From: Bacillus sp. FJAT-49711
GTDB taxonomy: Bacteria; Bacillota; Bacilli; Bacillales; Bacillaceae_C
Length of the DNA stretch: 64,000 bases
Direction of reading: 5' to 3'
NCBI RefSeq assembly: GCF_018343715.1
Contig: NZ_JAGYPL010000003.1
Coordinates: 317,784 to 381,783 of the forward strand
In this document: piece after piece, positions 7,828 to 16,835 of the stretch
Numbering within the stretch: the stretch's first letter is position 1
Layout: every line of letters starts with the position of its first letter
Notes under the pieces: generated by a model
What the model was told of the DNA's origin: nothing
What the model saw: the letters and a program-made list of their open reading frames with translations, nothing else
Database searches by the model: none
Program-made: the position numbers and the translations under genes

Positions 7828-8304
7828 TCACACAATATCCCCTGCCTGCAATGCTGCTTTAATGGCGGTTTTAATTTCTGCGTAGCCTGTGCATCTGCAA
7901 AGGTTGGATTGCATCCATTCTTCTATTGTGGCATCGTCAGCATTGGGATGTTTGTTTATTAGTCCGTGGCAATTTATTATGAAGCCTGGTGTGCAAAATC
8001 CACATTGTATGGCCCAGTTTTCAACGAAGGCTTTTTGGATGGGTGATCCTGCTAATCCTTCAATGGTTGTAATCATTTTGTCTGTATTTTCGATTGATAA
8101 AGTAAGGCATGAATGCATAGGTTCATTGTTTACTAAAACGCTACATGCCCCACAATCCCCATTTTCACAAGCCCGCTTTGCCCCGCTTAAACCGAGTTCA
8201 TTACGCAGCGTATGTAATAATGTGTCCCCTGTACGGATAACTGCTTCACGTAATTCTCCATTAATATGGAATGGGACGATTGCCTTCGTTGTTCCATCCA
8301 TCAT
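7828..8304 (-). CDS. Molybdenum hydroxylase [2Fe-2S] subunit (PucE/XdhE-like)
   Basis: Iron-sulfur electron-transfer subunit of 158 residues. The plant-ferredoxin-type cluster is bound by cysteines in CENGDCGACSV and HSCL. The second cluster uses QCGFCTPG and NLCRCTGY. Its neighbours are the FAD and molybdopterin subunits, so it belongs to a heterotrimeric xanthine-dehydrogenase-family enzyme. The start (GGAGGTG before ATGATG) overlaps the FAD-subunit stop by 4 bases. The physiological substrate (xanthine, hypoxanthine or another N-heterocycle) cannot be decided from the sequence. Confidence 0.92.
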   Translation of the reverse strand: MMDGTTKAIVPFHINGELREAVIRTGDTLLHTLRNELGLSGAKRACENGDCGACSVLVNNEPMHSCLTLSIENTDKMITTIEGLAGSPIQKAFVENWAIQCGFCTPGFIINCHGLINKHPNADDATIEEWMQSNLCRCTGYAEIKTAIKAALQAGDIV

Positions 8305-9137
8305 TTTTTCACCTCCAATGCTCCCAATGTTTCTAATAATGCATTTCTAAAAACAAATTCTCGATAACCGGCTGATGCGTGAATATCACTAATAATTGGG
8401 CTAGGAAGCTTACTAATAGCTAGCTCAACTTTATCCGTTTCAGAAAGAGAGGAATCATTCAGTAACGTCTCGATTTCTTCAGAACGAATTGGGTATTCAC
8501 AAACCCCACTAAAGGCTGCCCGAATTCGCTGGTCCTTTACTATTGCTGCTAAGGATACAACTGGATACCCTACCTTTGAGAACTTTGTCTTTTTTAAAGT
8601 AAAGAATGGCAAATCGACATATGATTTTTCAATGTATATTTGTACTAAAAGTTGCCCTTGTTCTAATTGAAAATTCTTATTGAAAATATTATTTATGGGT
8701 AAAATTTCTTCTTCTTTTTTTCCTGCAACTTTTACTTTAGAATCAGATATTAAAAGTGGAAGTATTCCTTCCTTGTATATCAATTGACTATTTATATTGC
8801 CACCAATCGTAATTTTGTTCCTTGATGTGTGATCTGCTATACCCTTTACTTTTTGACTTAATAACGGAAAGATGTTTGAATCGGCAACTATATTCAGCGT
8901 TACAGCTGATCCAATAATGAGTTGATCATCCTTATGCTCCAATGCATGACAATCAGGAATGCCTTTTATATCAATGACGGCATCCGCATATATATCTTGA
9001 GTGCGAGCAAATGTAATAAACTCTGTCCCCCCAGAATAATAAACAACTTTCTTATTTCTTCCGCTAATGGTTTCATATATTTGAAGTGCCTCTTCAACAG
9101 TTGACGGTTTGTAATAATCAAAGTCAAATGGAATCAT
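8301..9137 (-). CDS. Molybdenum hydroxylase FAD-binding subunit (PucC/XdhB-like)
   Basis: FAD subunit of 278 residues. The N-terminal PCMH-type FAD domain has YYSGGTEFITFAR and, further on, TIGGNINSQLIYKE, the two segments that clamp FAD. The C-terminal CO-dehydrogenase flavoprotein domain includes FSKVGYPVVSLAAIV and IRAAFSGV. It passes electrons from the iron-sulfur clusters to NAD or another acceptor. It overlaps both neighbouring subunit genes by 4 bases, consistent with one translationally coupled operon. Confidence 0.9.
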   Translation of the reverse strand: MIPFDFDYYKPSTVEEALQIYETISGRNKKVVYYSGGTEFITFARTQDIYADAVIDIKGIPDCHALEHKDDQLIIGSAVTLNIVADSNIFPLLSQKVKGIADHTSRNKITIGGNINSQLIYKEGILPLLISDSKVKVAGKKEEEILPINNIFNKNFQLEQGQLLVQIYIEKSYVDLPFFTLKKTKFSKVGYPVVSLAAIVKDQRIRAAFSGVCEYPIRSEEIETLLNDSSLSETDKVELAISKLPSPIISDIHASAGYREFVFRNALLETLGALEVKK

Positions 9138-11467
9138 TTATGATTCTCCTTCATTGCTTTCCAAATATACTCTGGATGGAGAGGCAATTGATTAAGCTCT
9201 ACTTCCGCAGCAGTTGAAAGACTGTTTGCCAGGGCGCCTGGCATCCCGATGACTCCATATTCACCAATACCGCGGGCACCATACGGACCGTCGGCGGAAG
9301 GCGTTTCGATAAACTCTACTACATATTCAGCAGGCTGTTCGCCAAACCGCAACATTTGATATGTTCTTAATTGAGGATTTTGGACACATCCTTGATCATC
9401 GAAAATATACCCTTCACTACTTGCAAAACTAAGACCTAAATACATTCCACCCCTCATTTGCTGTGTGGCTGTAGCTGGATTAATAATTGTTCCTCCGTCC
9501 AATACCGTAACTGCTTTTAATAATTTGTAAGTGTAGTCTTTTTTGTCCCATTCCACTTCCACTGCTTGAGCTCCTACAGACCACCAAGGGCCTGGCTTTC
9601 CAAATCCCGTTTCTTTATCCATAGGAGTTAATCTCCTTTGAATATGCTTGCCAGCTCCAATGACCTGCCCTTCAATGGAGTGACCATTCGGATACGTATA
9701 CCCTAAAGCAATATCTTTAATATTGACACCATATTCAGGATTGGCCTTTAAAAAAACTCGACCACCACTTACTTCCAAATCTTCAATAGAACATTGCAAA
9801 ACAGCGGAAGCCGTTTTTTTCAATTGTGCGATTGCATGATCTGCGGCAGATATTACCGCTCTTCCAGCTAGAAAGGTTGTACTGCTTGCCACCGTGCGCC
9901 ACTGGTGAGGGTCATATTGTGTATTTAGCTCCATCGTTACATGTACTTTATCAATTTCCGTCCCTAATTTTTCGGCAAGAATTTGCGCAAGGATCGTTTT
10001 AGTTCCTTGCCCCAATTCAATTGCGGCGCAATTTAAGTTCACACTTCCATCTGCTTCAAATGTTAAAATGACCGCTGCTTGGGCATTTGTTGCAGTCGTT
10101 GATGTTTTCCAAAATAAAGAAATGCCCTTTGAACGAATTTTCCCGGATTTTGTTTCGATTCGTTCTCCTTTATCCCATTCAATTAATTCTTTTGCACGAT
10201 CGATGCACTTTTCAGAATCACCTATATTATTCGCGGTTATTACCGCTTGAGTAGGTGATGTGTGTCCAGGTTTTATCGTATTTAGCTTTCTTAGCTGAAT
10301 CGGACACATACTTAGCTCATTTGCCAGCATGTCCATCGTTCGTTCAACCGCAAATGTGAGTTCTGGATGGCCATAACCTCTAAACGAAGTACCAAATGGA
10401 TGATTTGTGTACATACAATAAGAATCACACCAAACATTTGGTATATGGTAAGGACCTGTACAATCAAGTGCCGCAGCTCTCGTAATTCCTGCAGCTTGAT
10501 CTGTATAGGCGCCTGAATCAATCAAATATGTATACTGCCCCGCGACAAGTAGCCCATCCTTTGTCGCTCCAAGCTTCACTGTTGCATCAAAGCCGATATG
10601 ACACGGAGCTGTGATCATATCTTCTTCCCTTTCATAGTCTAGCTTTACAAGCTTGCCTCCGACTGATTTGGATGCTAAATAAGCAAGAGGTTCAAGCTGG
10701 ACAGTTCCTTTCCCACCAAATGCACCGCCAACCATTGGGGCATGGACAATAATGTTTCCAACTTCAATATTAAAAAATTGATTCAATACTTTTTTAATCG
10801 TATACGGTGATTGGGTCGTTGAATGGACGATTACTTTGCCTGCTGGATTGATCTCGACTCTTGCACTCCGTGTTTCAAGTGCTGCATGATCAGAAAGATT
10901 GAAGGAAAAATTTTTAGTGATTTTCACATCACAGCTTTCCCAAGCGGATATAAAGTCGCCTTTCCTAATTTTTATATGGCTGCCAATATTTGTCCCCTGT
11001 ACGGGATACACATTGCTTATTATTTTCTGATATTGTCCTGAGTTTTCATGGACTAGCGGCGAGTCCTTTTGAAAAGCCTGCTGTACCGAGTTCACAACGG
11101 GAAGCGGTTCATACTCCACTTTCACTTTTACAGCCGCCATTTTTGCTTGATATTCTTGATCCGCAACAACAATGGCCAATGGTTCACCATGGTAACGGAC
11201 TTTTTCAAACGCTATTGGAGGACGATCGGCTAAAATTGGACCGATATGAAATGGAAATACTTCACCAGTCACGATCGCACGGACACCCGGAACCTTCCAA
11301 GCCTCTTTCGTGTCTATTAAAATAATTTTGGCATGCGCATGTGTACTCGTTACGAGTTTGGCGTGTAAAAGCCCCGGGATAGAAAAGTCTCCTAAGTAAC
11401 GAACCGTTCCTGCTGCTTTTTCAACTGCATCAATCCGTTGCACTGCCTTACCAATATTCATATGCAT
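9134..11467 (-). CDS. Molybdenum hydroxylase catalytic subunit, molybdopterin-binding (PucD/XdhD-like)
   Basis: Catalytic subunit of 777 residues. It carries the Ald_Xan_dh_C-type N-terminal domain (residues 14-120) and the large molybdopterin-binding region with GGAFGGKGTVQLEPLAYL, RGYGHPELTFAVER, ELGQGTKTILAQILA and the C-terminal GARGIGEYGVIG, whose glutamate is the expected catalytic base. GGAGG sits 8 bases before the ATG at 11467. The substrate-pocket motif RGYG differs from the common RGFG, so specificity may differ from classical xanthine dehydrogenase. Maturation genes lie on the opposite strand at 12.8-14.4 kb. Confidence 0.92.
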   Translation of the reverse strand: MHMNIGKAVQRIDAVEKAAGTVRYLGDFSIPGLLHAKLVTSTHAHAKIILIDTKEAWKVPGVRAIVTGEVFPFHIGPILADRPPIAFEKVRYHGEPLAIVVADQEYQAKMAAVKVKVEYEPLPVVNSVQQAFQKDSPLVHENSGQYQKIISNVYPVQGTNIGSHIKIRKGDFISAWESCDVKITKNFSFNLSDHAALETRSARVEINPAGKVIVHSTTQSPYTIKKVLNQFFNIEVGNIIVHAPMVGGAFGGKGTVQLEPLAYLASKSVGGKLVKLDYEREEDMITAPCHIGFDATVKLGATKDGLLVAGQYTYLIDSGAYTDQAAGITRAAALDCTGPYHIPNVWCDSYCMYTNHPFGTSFRGYGHPELTFAVERTMDMLANELSMCPIQLRKLNTIKPGHTSPTQAVITANNIGDSEKCIDRAKELIEWDKGERIETKSGKIRSKGISLFWKTSTTATNAQAAVILTFEADGSVNLNCAAIELGQGTKTILAQILAEKLGTEIDKVHVTMELNTQYDPHQWRTVASSTTFLAGRAVISAADHAIAQLKKTASAVLQCSIEDLEVSGGRVFLKANPEYGVNIKDIALGYTYPNGHSIEGQVIGAGKHIQRRLTPMDKETGFGKPGPWWSVGAQAVEVEWDKKDYTYKLLKAVTVLDGGTIINPATATQQMRGGMYLGLSFASSEGYIFDDQGCVQNPQLRTYQMLRFGEQPAEYVVEFIETPSADGPYGARGIGEYGVIGMPGALANSLSTAAEVELNQLPLHPEYIWKAMKENHK

Positions 11468-11485
11468 TCGTCAAACCTCCACTCT

Positions 11486-11689
11486 TTATCTTGCTACAAT
11501 AATAATCGTGTTTTCATCAATTTCACTGGCTGCTGCATCTAATATTCTCTCAAGACTCATGCTTACTTTTTGCAAAGCATCCTTATCCTTTACAATAAAA
11601 ATGGGAGCTCCCCCACCTTTAATGTTTTCTTGTTTTGTCGTTACAATTGCTGCAATCGAAGTAACTTGTTCATCAGGCATTTTTTGCAC
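11486..11689 (-). CDS. Small protein resembling the YIEGIA capping-complex subunit
   Basis: Protein of 67 residues with no signal or membrane segment; features are TTKQENIKGGGAPIFIVKD and a hydrophobic C-terminus TIIIVAR. Its size and position, directly downstream of the YIEGIA-type membrane protein (6-base gap), fit the small subunit annotated in Bacillus genomes as the capping complex subunit for YIEGIA. The spore-related role is inferred from that association. It lies between the YIEGIA gene and the molybdenum enzyme genes, all on one strand. Confidence 0.65.
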   Translation of the reverse strand: MQKMPDEQVTSIAAIVTTKQENIKGGGAPIFIVKDKDALQKVSMSLERILDAAASEIDENTIIIVAR

Positions 11690-11695
11690 TCCTAA

Positions 11696-12571
11696 TCATT
11701 TCTTTCCCTTTTCTCCTTCACTCGGAAGCCGGATTGCACTATCAAGAACAGGAACATGCTCCAATACTTTTTTGATTTGTTTAAAATCTTTTTCCTGAGG
11801 CATCAGGAACAACCCAAGCCTTCCATCATCCATATTTCTCTTGGAAAGCGGGATAAAGCTTGACTCCCCTGAATCAAGATAGCAGCCCAATACATTGGCT
11901 ACATGGTGAAGCATTGCTTGCCGTTGGCCGAGATGTGATAATGTTACGATGCTATTTTCATTTTTGGGAGTGACAATGACACCAACTGCCCGCTCCATAA
12001 TGACTTCTCTATTAGCCTGAATCCCAACATTTTTTATATGGATGTCGCCTACGAATAAATTAGGGCCCTTAAAATGAATCTCGCCTTCTGAAAAGTCGGC
12101 AACCGCATTTAATAATTTTCCTGACATATTGAACTTTACGATAAAAAGCATGACAATCCCGCCAAGGATCCCGATCCATAGATTAGCAACTGTCAATAGG
12201 GTTGTAATAAGTGCTGTAAACATCACTAAATAATTCCGGCTTTCAAAAGCTTGCGCCATTCCTTCAATAAAAGGTGTTCCACGCTTTACTAACTCACTAA
12301 GATCCACTTGTTGAAGTGTGTCCCTTTCCATTTTTCGAACTTCACGGAATTGAGTAGCAGCCAGCCCAAGAAAAGTGACCGCAGTCCAATTAGATTCAAG
12401 CACGGAAGGAACAGCTACTGCCCCAATAAACGCTGCTATGAATCCAAATGATAAGTGAATGATCCTACCTTGAGGATATGTTGGGTATTGCCGGAAATCA
12501 GTACGTAATAAGACAAATCGAGAAATCGTCCCGAATGCAACGCCCATGACAACGGAAAATAAATAATTCAT
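11696..12571 (-). CDS. YIEGIA-family membrane protein
   Basis: Membrane protein of 291 residues. Its namesake motif is present as FIEGMAQAFESRNYL (about residues 97-111). Hydrophobic segments lie at residues 2-22, 44-66 and 113-145, followed by a soluble C-terminal domain of about 140 residues. YIEGIA proteins are found in endospore formers and are thought to act in spore-envelope assembly (SeaA/YphB-like); this is knowledge of the family, not visible here. The gene is divergent from xdhC-type genes and immediately upstream of the small capping-type gene. The location next to a molybdenum hydroxylase is not the one I know from B. subtilis. Confidence 0.65.
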   Translation of the reverse strand: MNYLFSVVMGVAFGTISRFVLLRTDFRQYPTYPQGRIIHLSFGFIAAFIGAVAVPSVLESNWTAVTFLGLAATQFREVRKMERDTLQQVDLSELVKRGTPFIEGMAQAFESRNYLVMFTALITTLLTVANLWIGILGGIVMLFIVKFNMSGKLLNAVADFSEGEIHFKGPNLFVGDIHIKNVGIQANREVIMERAVGVIVTPKNENSIVTLSHLGQRQAMLHHVANVLGCYLDSGESSFIPLSKRNMDDGRLGLFLMPQEKDFKQIKKVLEHVPVLDSAIRLPSEGEKGKK

Positions 12572-12664
12572 ACCCCTGCCCCTTAAACGCTAATGATAAT
12601 TAGTATGGTAACCAATAATAGTAAATAATATGTTATGAGGATGGAACAATTTGGGAAGATTTGA

Positions 12665-12766
12665 ATAAAAAAGCGAAAGCACTTTACTTATCGACTTACA
12701 TACTTCGTTGTTGTCTTATGCAGGGAGAAGAACCTTGAAATTCGCTAGTCGAAAGGCGCGGCAGAA
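12665..12766 (+). repeat. Dispersed intergenic repeat, internally deleted copy
   Basis: It starts with AAAAAAGCGAAAGCAC, continues with ACTTATCGAC and GGGAGAAGAA, and ends GCTAGTCGAAAGGCGC. About 50 central bases of the full-length copy are missing. It stays open in the frame of the downstream gene, which creates an artificial 28-codon upstream extension. Confidence 0.65.
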
Positions 12767-12791
12767 AAAAGGAATTTGGGAGGGGAAGATT

Positions 12792-13775
12792 ATGGAATAC
12801 ATACATGACATATTCGACTCTTTATTAACCGATCACATACAACCAACCGTACTAGCTCAAATTATCCATGTTGATGGATCGTCTTACCGAAGAGAAGGAA
12901 CTTGGATGCTGTTAAAAGAAGATGGTTCAAAAATTGGTTTGATTAGTGGGGGTTGTCTTGAAAGTGATTTGCGACATCGGGCAGAGCGGCTTTTTTCAAC
13001 TGGAGAAGAGGAAATATTAAAATATGATTTAAGCTCAGAGGATGACTTAGGTTGGGGTGTCGGAGCTGGGTGCAATGGAGTTGTGTCTGTACTATTGCGG
13101 GACATTGATGATGGATTCCGTAAATCTCTTATATTTATAAAAGAACAATTAAACAAAATGGAACCCATTTTTTATATACAGTCATTAATACACTTTGAGC
13201 AAGTAATGTTTTTTAGAGCAGATGATATTCCTTTAAAATTTAAAAACTTATTCCAAAATATAAAGCTGTTTTCCGAATATGCTCGCCTTGAAATGATAGA
13301 AAATGAACCTTTTTTCTGTCAAATCCTTTGGCCGAAACCGAATCTATATATTATTGGAGCTGGAGAAGATGTCCGGCCGCTTGCCCACTTAGCAGCAGAT
13401 ACAGGATATTCGGTTCACATATTAGATTGGCGTGAAGGGTACTGTTCGAAAAGCTTTTTTCCCACTGCGGCCTCACTCCTAATAGGTGAGCCTGAACAAT
13501 TATTAAAAGAAATTTCATTTAATAAGCTAGATTCGGTCATCATCATGACGCATGACTTTCAACGAGATCACAAAATATTAAAGTGTATACAAGAAACACA
13601 ACTTTTTTATATTGGAATTTTAGGCTCGAAGAAAAGAACAGAAAGATTAATGGGTGGAGACATTCCAAATTGGCTCCATTCCCCTATTGGCTTAAAAATT
13701 GGTGCTGAAGGACCAAAGGAAATTGCGATAAGCATTGTTGCAGAATTGATTGCGGCCCGGAGGAAGGGTACATGA
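12792..13775 (+). CDS. XdhC/CoxI-family molybdenum enzyme maturation protein (PucA-like)
   Basis: Protein of about 327 residues related to XdhC and PucA, which insert sulfurated molybdenum cofactor into xanthine-dehydrogenase-type enzymes. The N-terminal XdhC domain has SGGCLESDLRHRAE and GWGVGAGCNGVV. The C-terminal Rossmann domain starts at YIIGAGEDVRPLAHLA and includes GILGSKKRTERLM. ATG at 12792 is used because GGGAGGGGA precedes it. The reading frame is open further upstream, but that segment is a dispersed intergenic repeat. The stop overlaps the next start by 4 bases. Confidence 0.88.
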   Translation: MEYIHDIFDSLLTDHIQPTVLAQIIHVDGSSYRREGTWMLLKEDGSKIGLISGGCLESDLRHRAERLFSTGEEEILKYDLSSEDDLGWGVGAGCNGVVSVLLRDIDDGFRKSLIFIKEQLNKMEPIFYIQSLIHFEQVMFFRADDIPLKFKNLFQNIKLFSEYARLEMIENEPFFCQILWPKPNLYIIGAGEDVRPLAHLAADTGYSVHILDWREGYCSKSFFPTAASLLIGEPEQLLKEISFNKLDSVIIMTHDFQRDHKILKCIQETQLFYIGILGSKKRTERLMGGDIPNWLHSPIGLKIGAEGPKEIAISIVAELIAARRKGT

Positions 13776-14371
13776 AAATTGCAGGAATCTACCTTGCTGC
13801 GGGTAAAAGTTCACGTATGGGAAAAAATAAACTAGCACTACCAGTTGGGAATACTCTTCTTGGAACGATGGCACTAAAAACAGCTTTACAATCTTCCTTG
13901 GAAAAAGTTTATATCATTACAAATTCGCTAGAAGATCTATCTTGGTTAGAATCACTTATAGAACATGAAAAAGTCTCCATAATTGCGTGTCCTTCCGCAC
14001 ATCTAGGTCAAGCTGAATCTATCAAATGCGGTATTCGCAGTGCACAAACAGAAGAAATGGATGCCATTATGGTGCTGCTTGCTGACCAACCATATATTTC
14101 AATCAAAATAATAGAGGATATAATCCGCCAGTTGAAAAATAATCCAGCTCTTCAATTTGTCGCAGCTTCCAATCAAAATATCATTAAGCCGCCAGTATTA
14201 TTTTCTGCTTCGATGTATCCTGCTCTTTTAAACCTCCAAGGAGATCATGGAGCTAAAACCCTTTTACGGGGAAAAAATAAGGGAATAGGAGAAGTATTAA
14301 CATTTTCTAGCAGAAAGGCTTTTCTAGATATTGACACAGTGGATGATTATAATGAGCTTATTAAAAATTGA
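13772..14371 (+). CDS. MobA-like nucleotidyltransferase for molybdenum cofactor (PucB/MocA-like)
   Basis: Protein of 199 residues with the nucleotide-binding start LAAGKSSRMGKNKLALPVG and the metal-binding ADQPYIS motif. It resembles MocA/PucB enzymes that transfer CMP to molybdopterin to make the dinucleotide cofactor of xanthine-dehydrogenase-family enzymes. It is coupled to the XdhC-type gene by an ATGA overlap. Together the two plus-strand genes would mature the enzyme encoded by the minus-strand subunit genes, the same gene set as pucABCDE in B. subtilis but in a divergent arrangement. Confidence 0.87.
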   Translation: MKIAGIYLAAGKSSRMGKNKLALPVGNTLLGTMALKTALQSSLEKVYIITNSLEDLSWLESLIEHEKVSIIACPSAHLGQAESIKCGIRSAQTEEMDAIMVLLADQPYISIKIIEDIIRQLKNNPALQFVAASNQNIIKPPVLFSASMYPALLNLQGDHGAKTLLRGKNKGIGEVLTFSSRKAFLDIDTVDDYNELIKN

Positions 14372-14454
14372 GATGAGGTTTGGATTAATTAAAAGAAGTA
14401 AAGATATAATAAAGGCTATCATGTACAATGGACATACTTTGGGAGGAGAACAGC

Positions 14455-15975
14455 ATGCGAAGAATTTCCAATGTTTTTTGGATTTCTGTCATTTTACTAA
14501 TGATTGCTGTCTTATTTGGAGTAATCGCACCGAATCGTTTTGAAAGTGCAACATCTATTGTAGAAACTTTTATTACTTCTCGTTTCGGATGGTATTATTT
14601 AATTCTTGTTAGTGTCATTGTTATATTTTGTATATTTCTTATATTTAGTCCTGTCGGAGCAATTAGATTAGGGAAGACAGATGAAAAACCGGAATATTCT
14701 AGGCCCACCTGGTTTGCGATGCTTTTTAGTGCTGGGATGGGGATTGGCCTTGTATTTTGGGGAGCGGCAGAGCCCATTTCTCACTTCGCTATATCTCCGC
14801 CTCTAGCAGATCCCGGAACAGATTCAGCCTTAAAGGATTCGATGAGATTTACTTTTTTTCATTGGGGGATTCATGCATGGGCCATTTATGCACTCGTGGG
14901 CCTGTGTCTTGCCTATTTCAACTTCCGTAAGGACGAGCCTGGACTTATTAGTGCGGCACTTAGTCCCATTTTAGGTAAATATTCTAAAGGGAAAATAGCT
15001 GTATTCATCGATATTATCGCGGTGACCGCAACAGTTATTGGAGTTGCCACAACGTTAGGGTTTGGTGCCGCGCAAATTAACGGCGGTCTTTCCTATCTTT
15101 TCGGTATCCCCAATACATTTTCTGTTCAAATCATTATCATCGTCATTGTCACGGTTTTATTTATCATGTCAGCATGGTCAGGTTTAAGTAAAGGTATAAA
15201 ATACTTAAGTAATACTAATATGTTTTTAGCCGCTCTTCTAGTTGTACTTGTTTTTATCGTTGGTCCGGGATTATTTATTTTAAATTTATTTACGGATACG
15301 CTAGGTGGGTACTTTCAAAATCTTATTTCCATGAGTTTTAGAATTGCACCCTTAAAACCCGAGAATCGTGAATGGATTAATAATTGGACCATTTTCTATT
15401 GGGCTTGGTGGATATCATGGTCGCCTTTCGTCGGAATTTTCATCGCTCGCGTTTCTAAAGGACGAACGATTCGGGAATTTTTAATTGGAGTGTTGCTCCT
15501 TCCTACCATCGTCAGTTTCATGTGGTTTGCTGTATTCGGAACGACAGCCATTAACGTGCAACAAATCGGAAATATAGATTTAACACAATTCCCGACAGAA
15601 ACAGTATTGTTTGCGGTATTTAGTGAAATGCCCTTCACTTCCATTCTTTCAATCGTTGCAATTATATTAATTGGCATCTTTTTTATCACATCAGCGGATT
15701 CCGCTACCTTCGTTCTTGGGATGCAGACAACTTATGGTTCTTTGACTCCTCCCAACAGGGTGAAAATTGTTTGGGGATTCATACTTGCGGCAATGGCAGC
15801 CATTCTCCTGTATAGTGGCGGACTTCAAGCACTACAGAATGCACTTATCATTGCGGCGTTTCCTTTTTCATTTATTATGATTCTTATGATGCTCTCATTG
15901 TACAAATCGTTAGCCCGTGAAAAAAAAGAATTAGGTTTGGGCTTTCGACCAAGAGAATTAAAAAAACGGAAATAA
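14455..15975 (+). CDS. BCCT-family glycine betaine/choline/carnitine transporter (OpuD-like)
   Basis: Membrane transporter of 506 residues with about 12 hydrophobic segments. Signature regions are [18 protein letters not shown] (about residues 95-112) and [20 protein letters not shown] (about 310-330), which contain the tryptophans of the substrate box and the Na-coupled core. It probably imports an osmoprotectant; OpuD of B. subtilis has a similar length. GGGAGGAG lies 6 bases before the ATG at 14455; the frame extends upstream but without a ribosome site. There is no cytoplasmic C-terminal regulatory extension beyond about 30 charged residues. Confidence 0.88.
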   Translation: MRRISNVFWISVILLMIAVLFGVIAPNRFESATSIVETFITSRFGWYYLILVSVIVIFCIFLIFSPVGAIRLGKTDEKPEYSRPTWFAMLFSAGMGIGLVFWGAAEPISHFAISPPLADPGTDSALKDSMRFTFFHWGIHAWAIYALVGLCLAYFNFRKDEPGLISAALSPILGKYSKGKIAVFIDIIAVTATVIGVATTLGFGAAQINGGLSYLFGIPNTFSVQIIIIVIVTVLFIMSAWSGLSKGIKYLSNTNMFLAALLVVLVFIVGPGLFILNLFTDTLGGYFQNLISMSFRIAPLKPENREWINNWTIFYWAWWISWSPFVGIFIARVSKGRTIREFLIGVLLLPTIVSFMWFAVFGTTAINVQQIGNIDLTQFPTETVLFAVFSEMPFTSILSIVAIILIGIFFITSADSATFVLGMQTTYGSLTPPNRVKIVWGFILAAMAAILLYSGGLQALQNALIIAAFPFSFIMILMMLSLYKSLAREKKELGLGFRPRELKKRK

Positions 15976-16017
15976 GAAACATTTGCATTGATGCGGTAAA
16001 GACAATAATAGGTTTGA

Positions 16018-16108
16018 ACGAGATAAAGGAAACAAAGCGAGCTTGAAAGACGAACTGATGGTTAACTTTTCACAGGAAGAAAAGCCAAAAGTTTTTAGGC
16101 GCCTAGCT
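16018..16108 (+). repeat. Dispersed intergenic repeat, degenerate copy
   Basis: The central GAGATAAAGGAAACA, a GACGAA block and the end AAGTTTTTAGGCGCCTAGCT are recognisable, but the 5' start is lost. Confidence 0.5.
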
Positions 16109-16192
16109 ATCCGGGTACACTCCAGTTCCCTTGTGCATGACAGGAAGGACTGGATTTCGCAACAGCCTAAATTCAAAATATAGACTTAAAAC

Positions 16193-16240
16193 AAAATTTC
16201 CCGACCACCATTCCTTTCGGAAAAAGTGCCGGGAAATTTT
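16193..16240 (-). terminator. Terminator of the flavin reductase gene
   Basis: The arms AAAATTTCCCG and CGGGAAATTTT pair around a loop of about 26 bases, and the minus-strand copy runs into A/T-rich sequence. Confidence 0.65.
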
Positions 16241-16699
16241 TCATTTTATATTTTTATACTTTCCACCATAAAACAATAATGGGTCCCCATCTTGGATTCG
16301 CAAGTCAGAAACTTCTGCTATATAAAGGGTGTGGTCCCCTGCTATCACTGAATTTTGAACTGTGCATGTCATATTGACTAATGCATCTTTTATAACATCC
16401 ATGCCATTAAAAACATCGAAGTCTATCTCTCTTTCTTCCTTTATTTGATCCGCAAAATAGGCTGATAAATCTTCCTGATGTTCATTTAATATACTTATAG
16501 CAAAATTGCCGGATTCTTTTAGCAATTGATTCATATGTGCTTTTTCTCGAATTGAAACAAGTATAAGCTTTGGATCTAGTGAAACAGACACAAAGGCGTT
16601 AGCCGTCATACCGTGAACAACTTCATTAACTTTAGTCGTAATGACGGTTACACCTGTAGCAAATCTCCCCATTGCCGTTCTAAAAAGGCGATCATCCAT
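16241..16699 (-). CDS. Flavin reductase family protein (FMN-binding split barrel)
   Basis: Protein of 152 residues with the family pattern FRTAMGRFATGVTVITT at the N-terminus, GMTANAFVSVSLDPKLILVS (flavin-binding region) and SGNFAISIL, and the C-terminal GDHTLYIAEV. Such enzymes reduce FMN or FAD with NAD(P)H, often for a partner monooxygenase. No monooxygenase gene lies next to it here, so the partner is unknown. It is a single-gene unit with its own terminator. Confidence 0.85.
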   Translation of the reverse strand: MDDRLFRTAMGRFATGVTVITTKVNEVVHGMTANAFVSVSLDPKLILVSIREKAHMNQLLKESGNFAISILNEHQEDLSAYFADQIKEEREIDFDVFNGMDVIKDALVNMTCTVQNSVIAGDHTLYIAEVSDLRIQDGDPLLFYGGKYKNIK

Positions 16700-16788
16700 T
16701 AAAACTACTCCTTTTTACTTTAAAATCTTTATTAACATTCTACCAAAGAAATGATCCATATGCTCAATAAAGCCCTTCAGGAAAATAA

Positions 16789-16828
16789 AAGCGCACTATT
16801 TTATGGTAAAAAACCACATTAGTGCGCT
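16789..16828 (-). terminator. Terminator of the MpfA-like gene
   Basis: The arms AGCGCACTA and TAGTGCGCT enclose an inner short stem, and the minus-strand copy ends in a T-rich tail. Confidence 0.75.
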
Positions 16829-16835
16829 ACTATCT

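Noticed and set aside
12708-12791. Upstream extension of the XdhC-type gene
   Set aside because: The extra 28 codons are part of a dispersed intergenic repeat; a strong ribosome site precedes the ATG at 12792.
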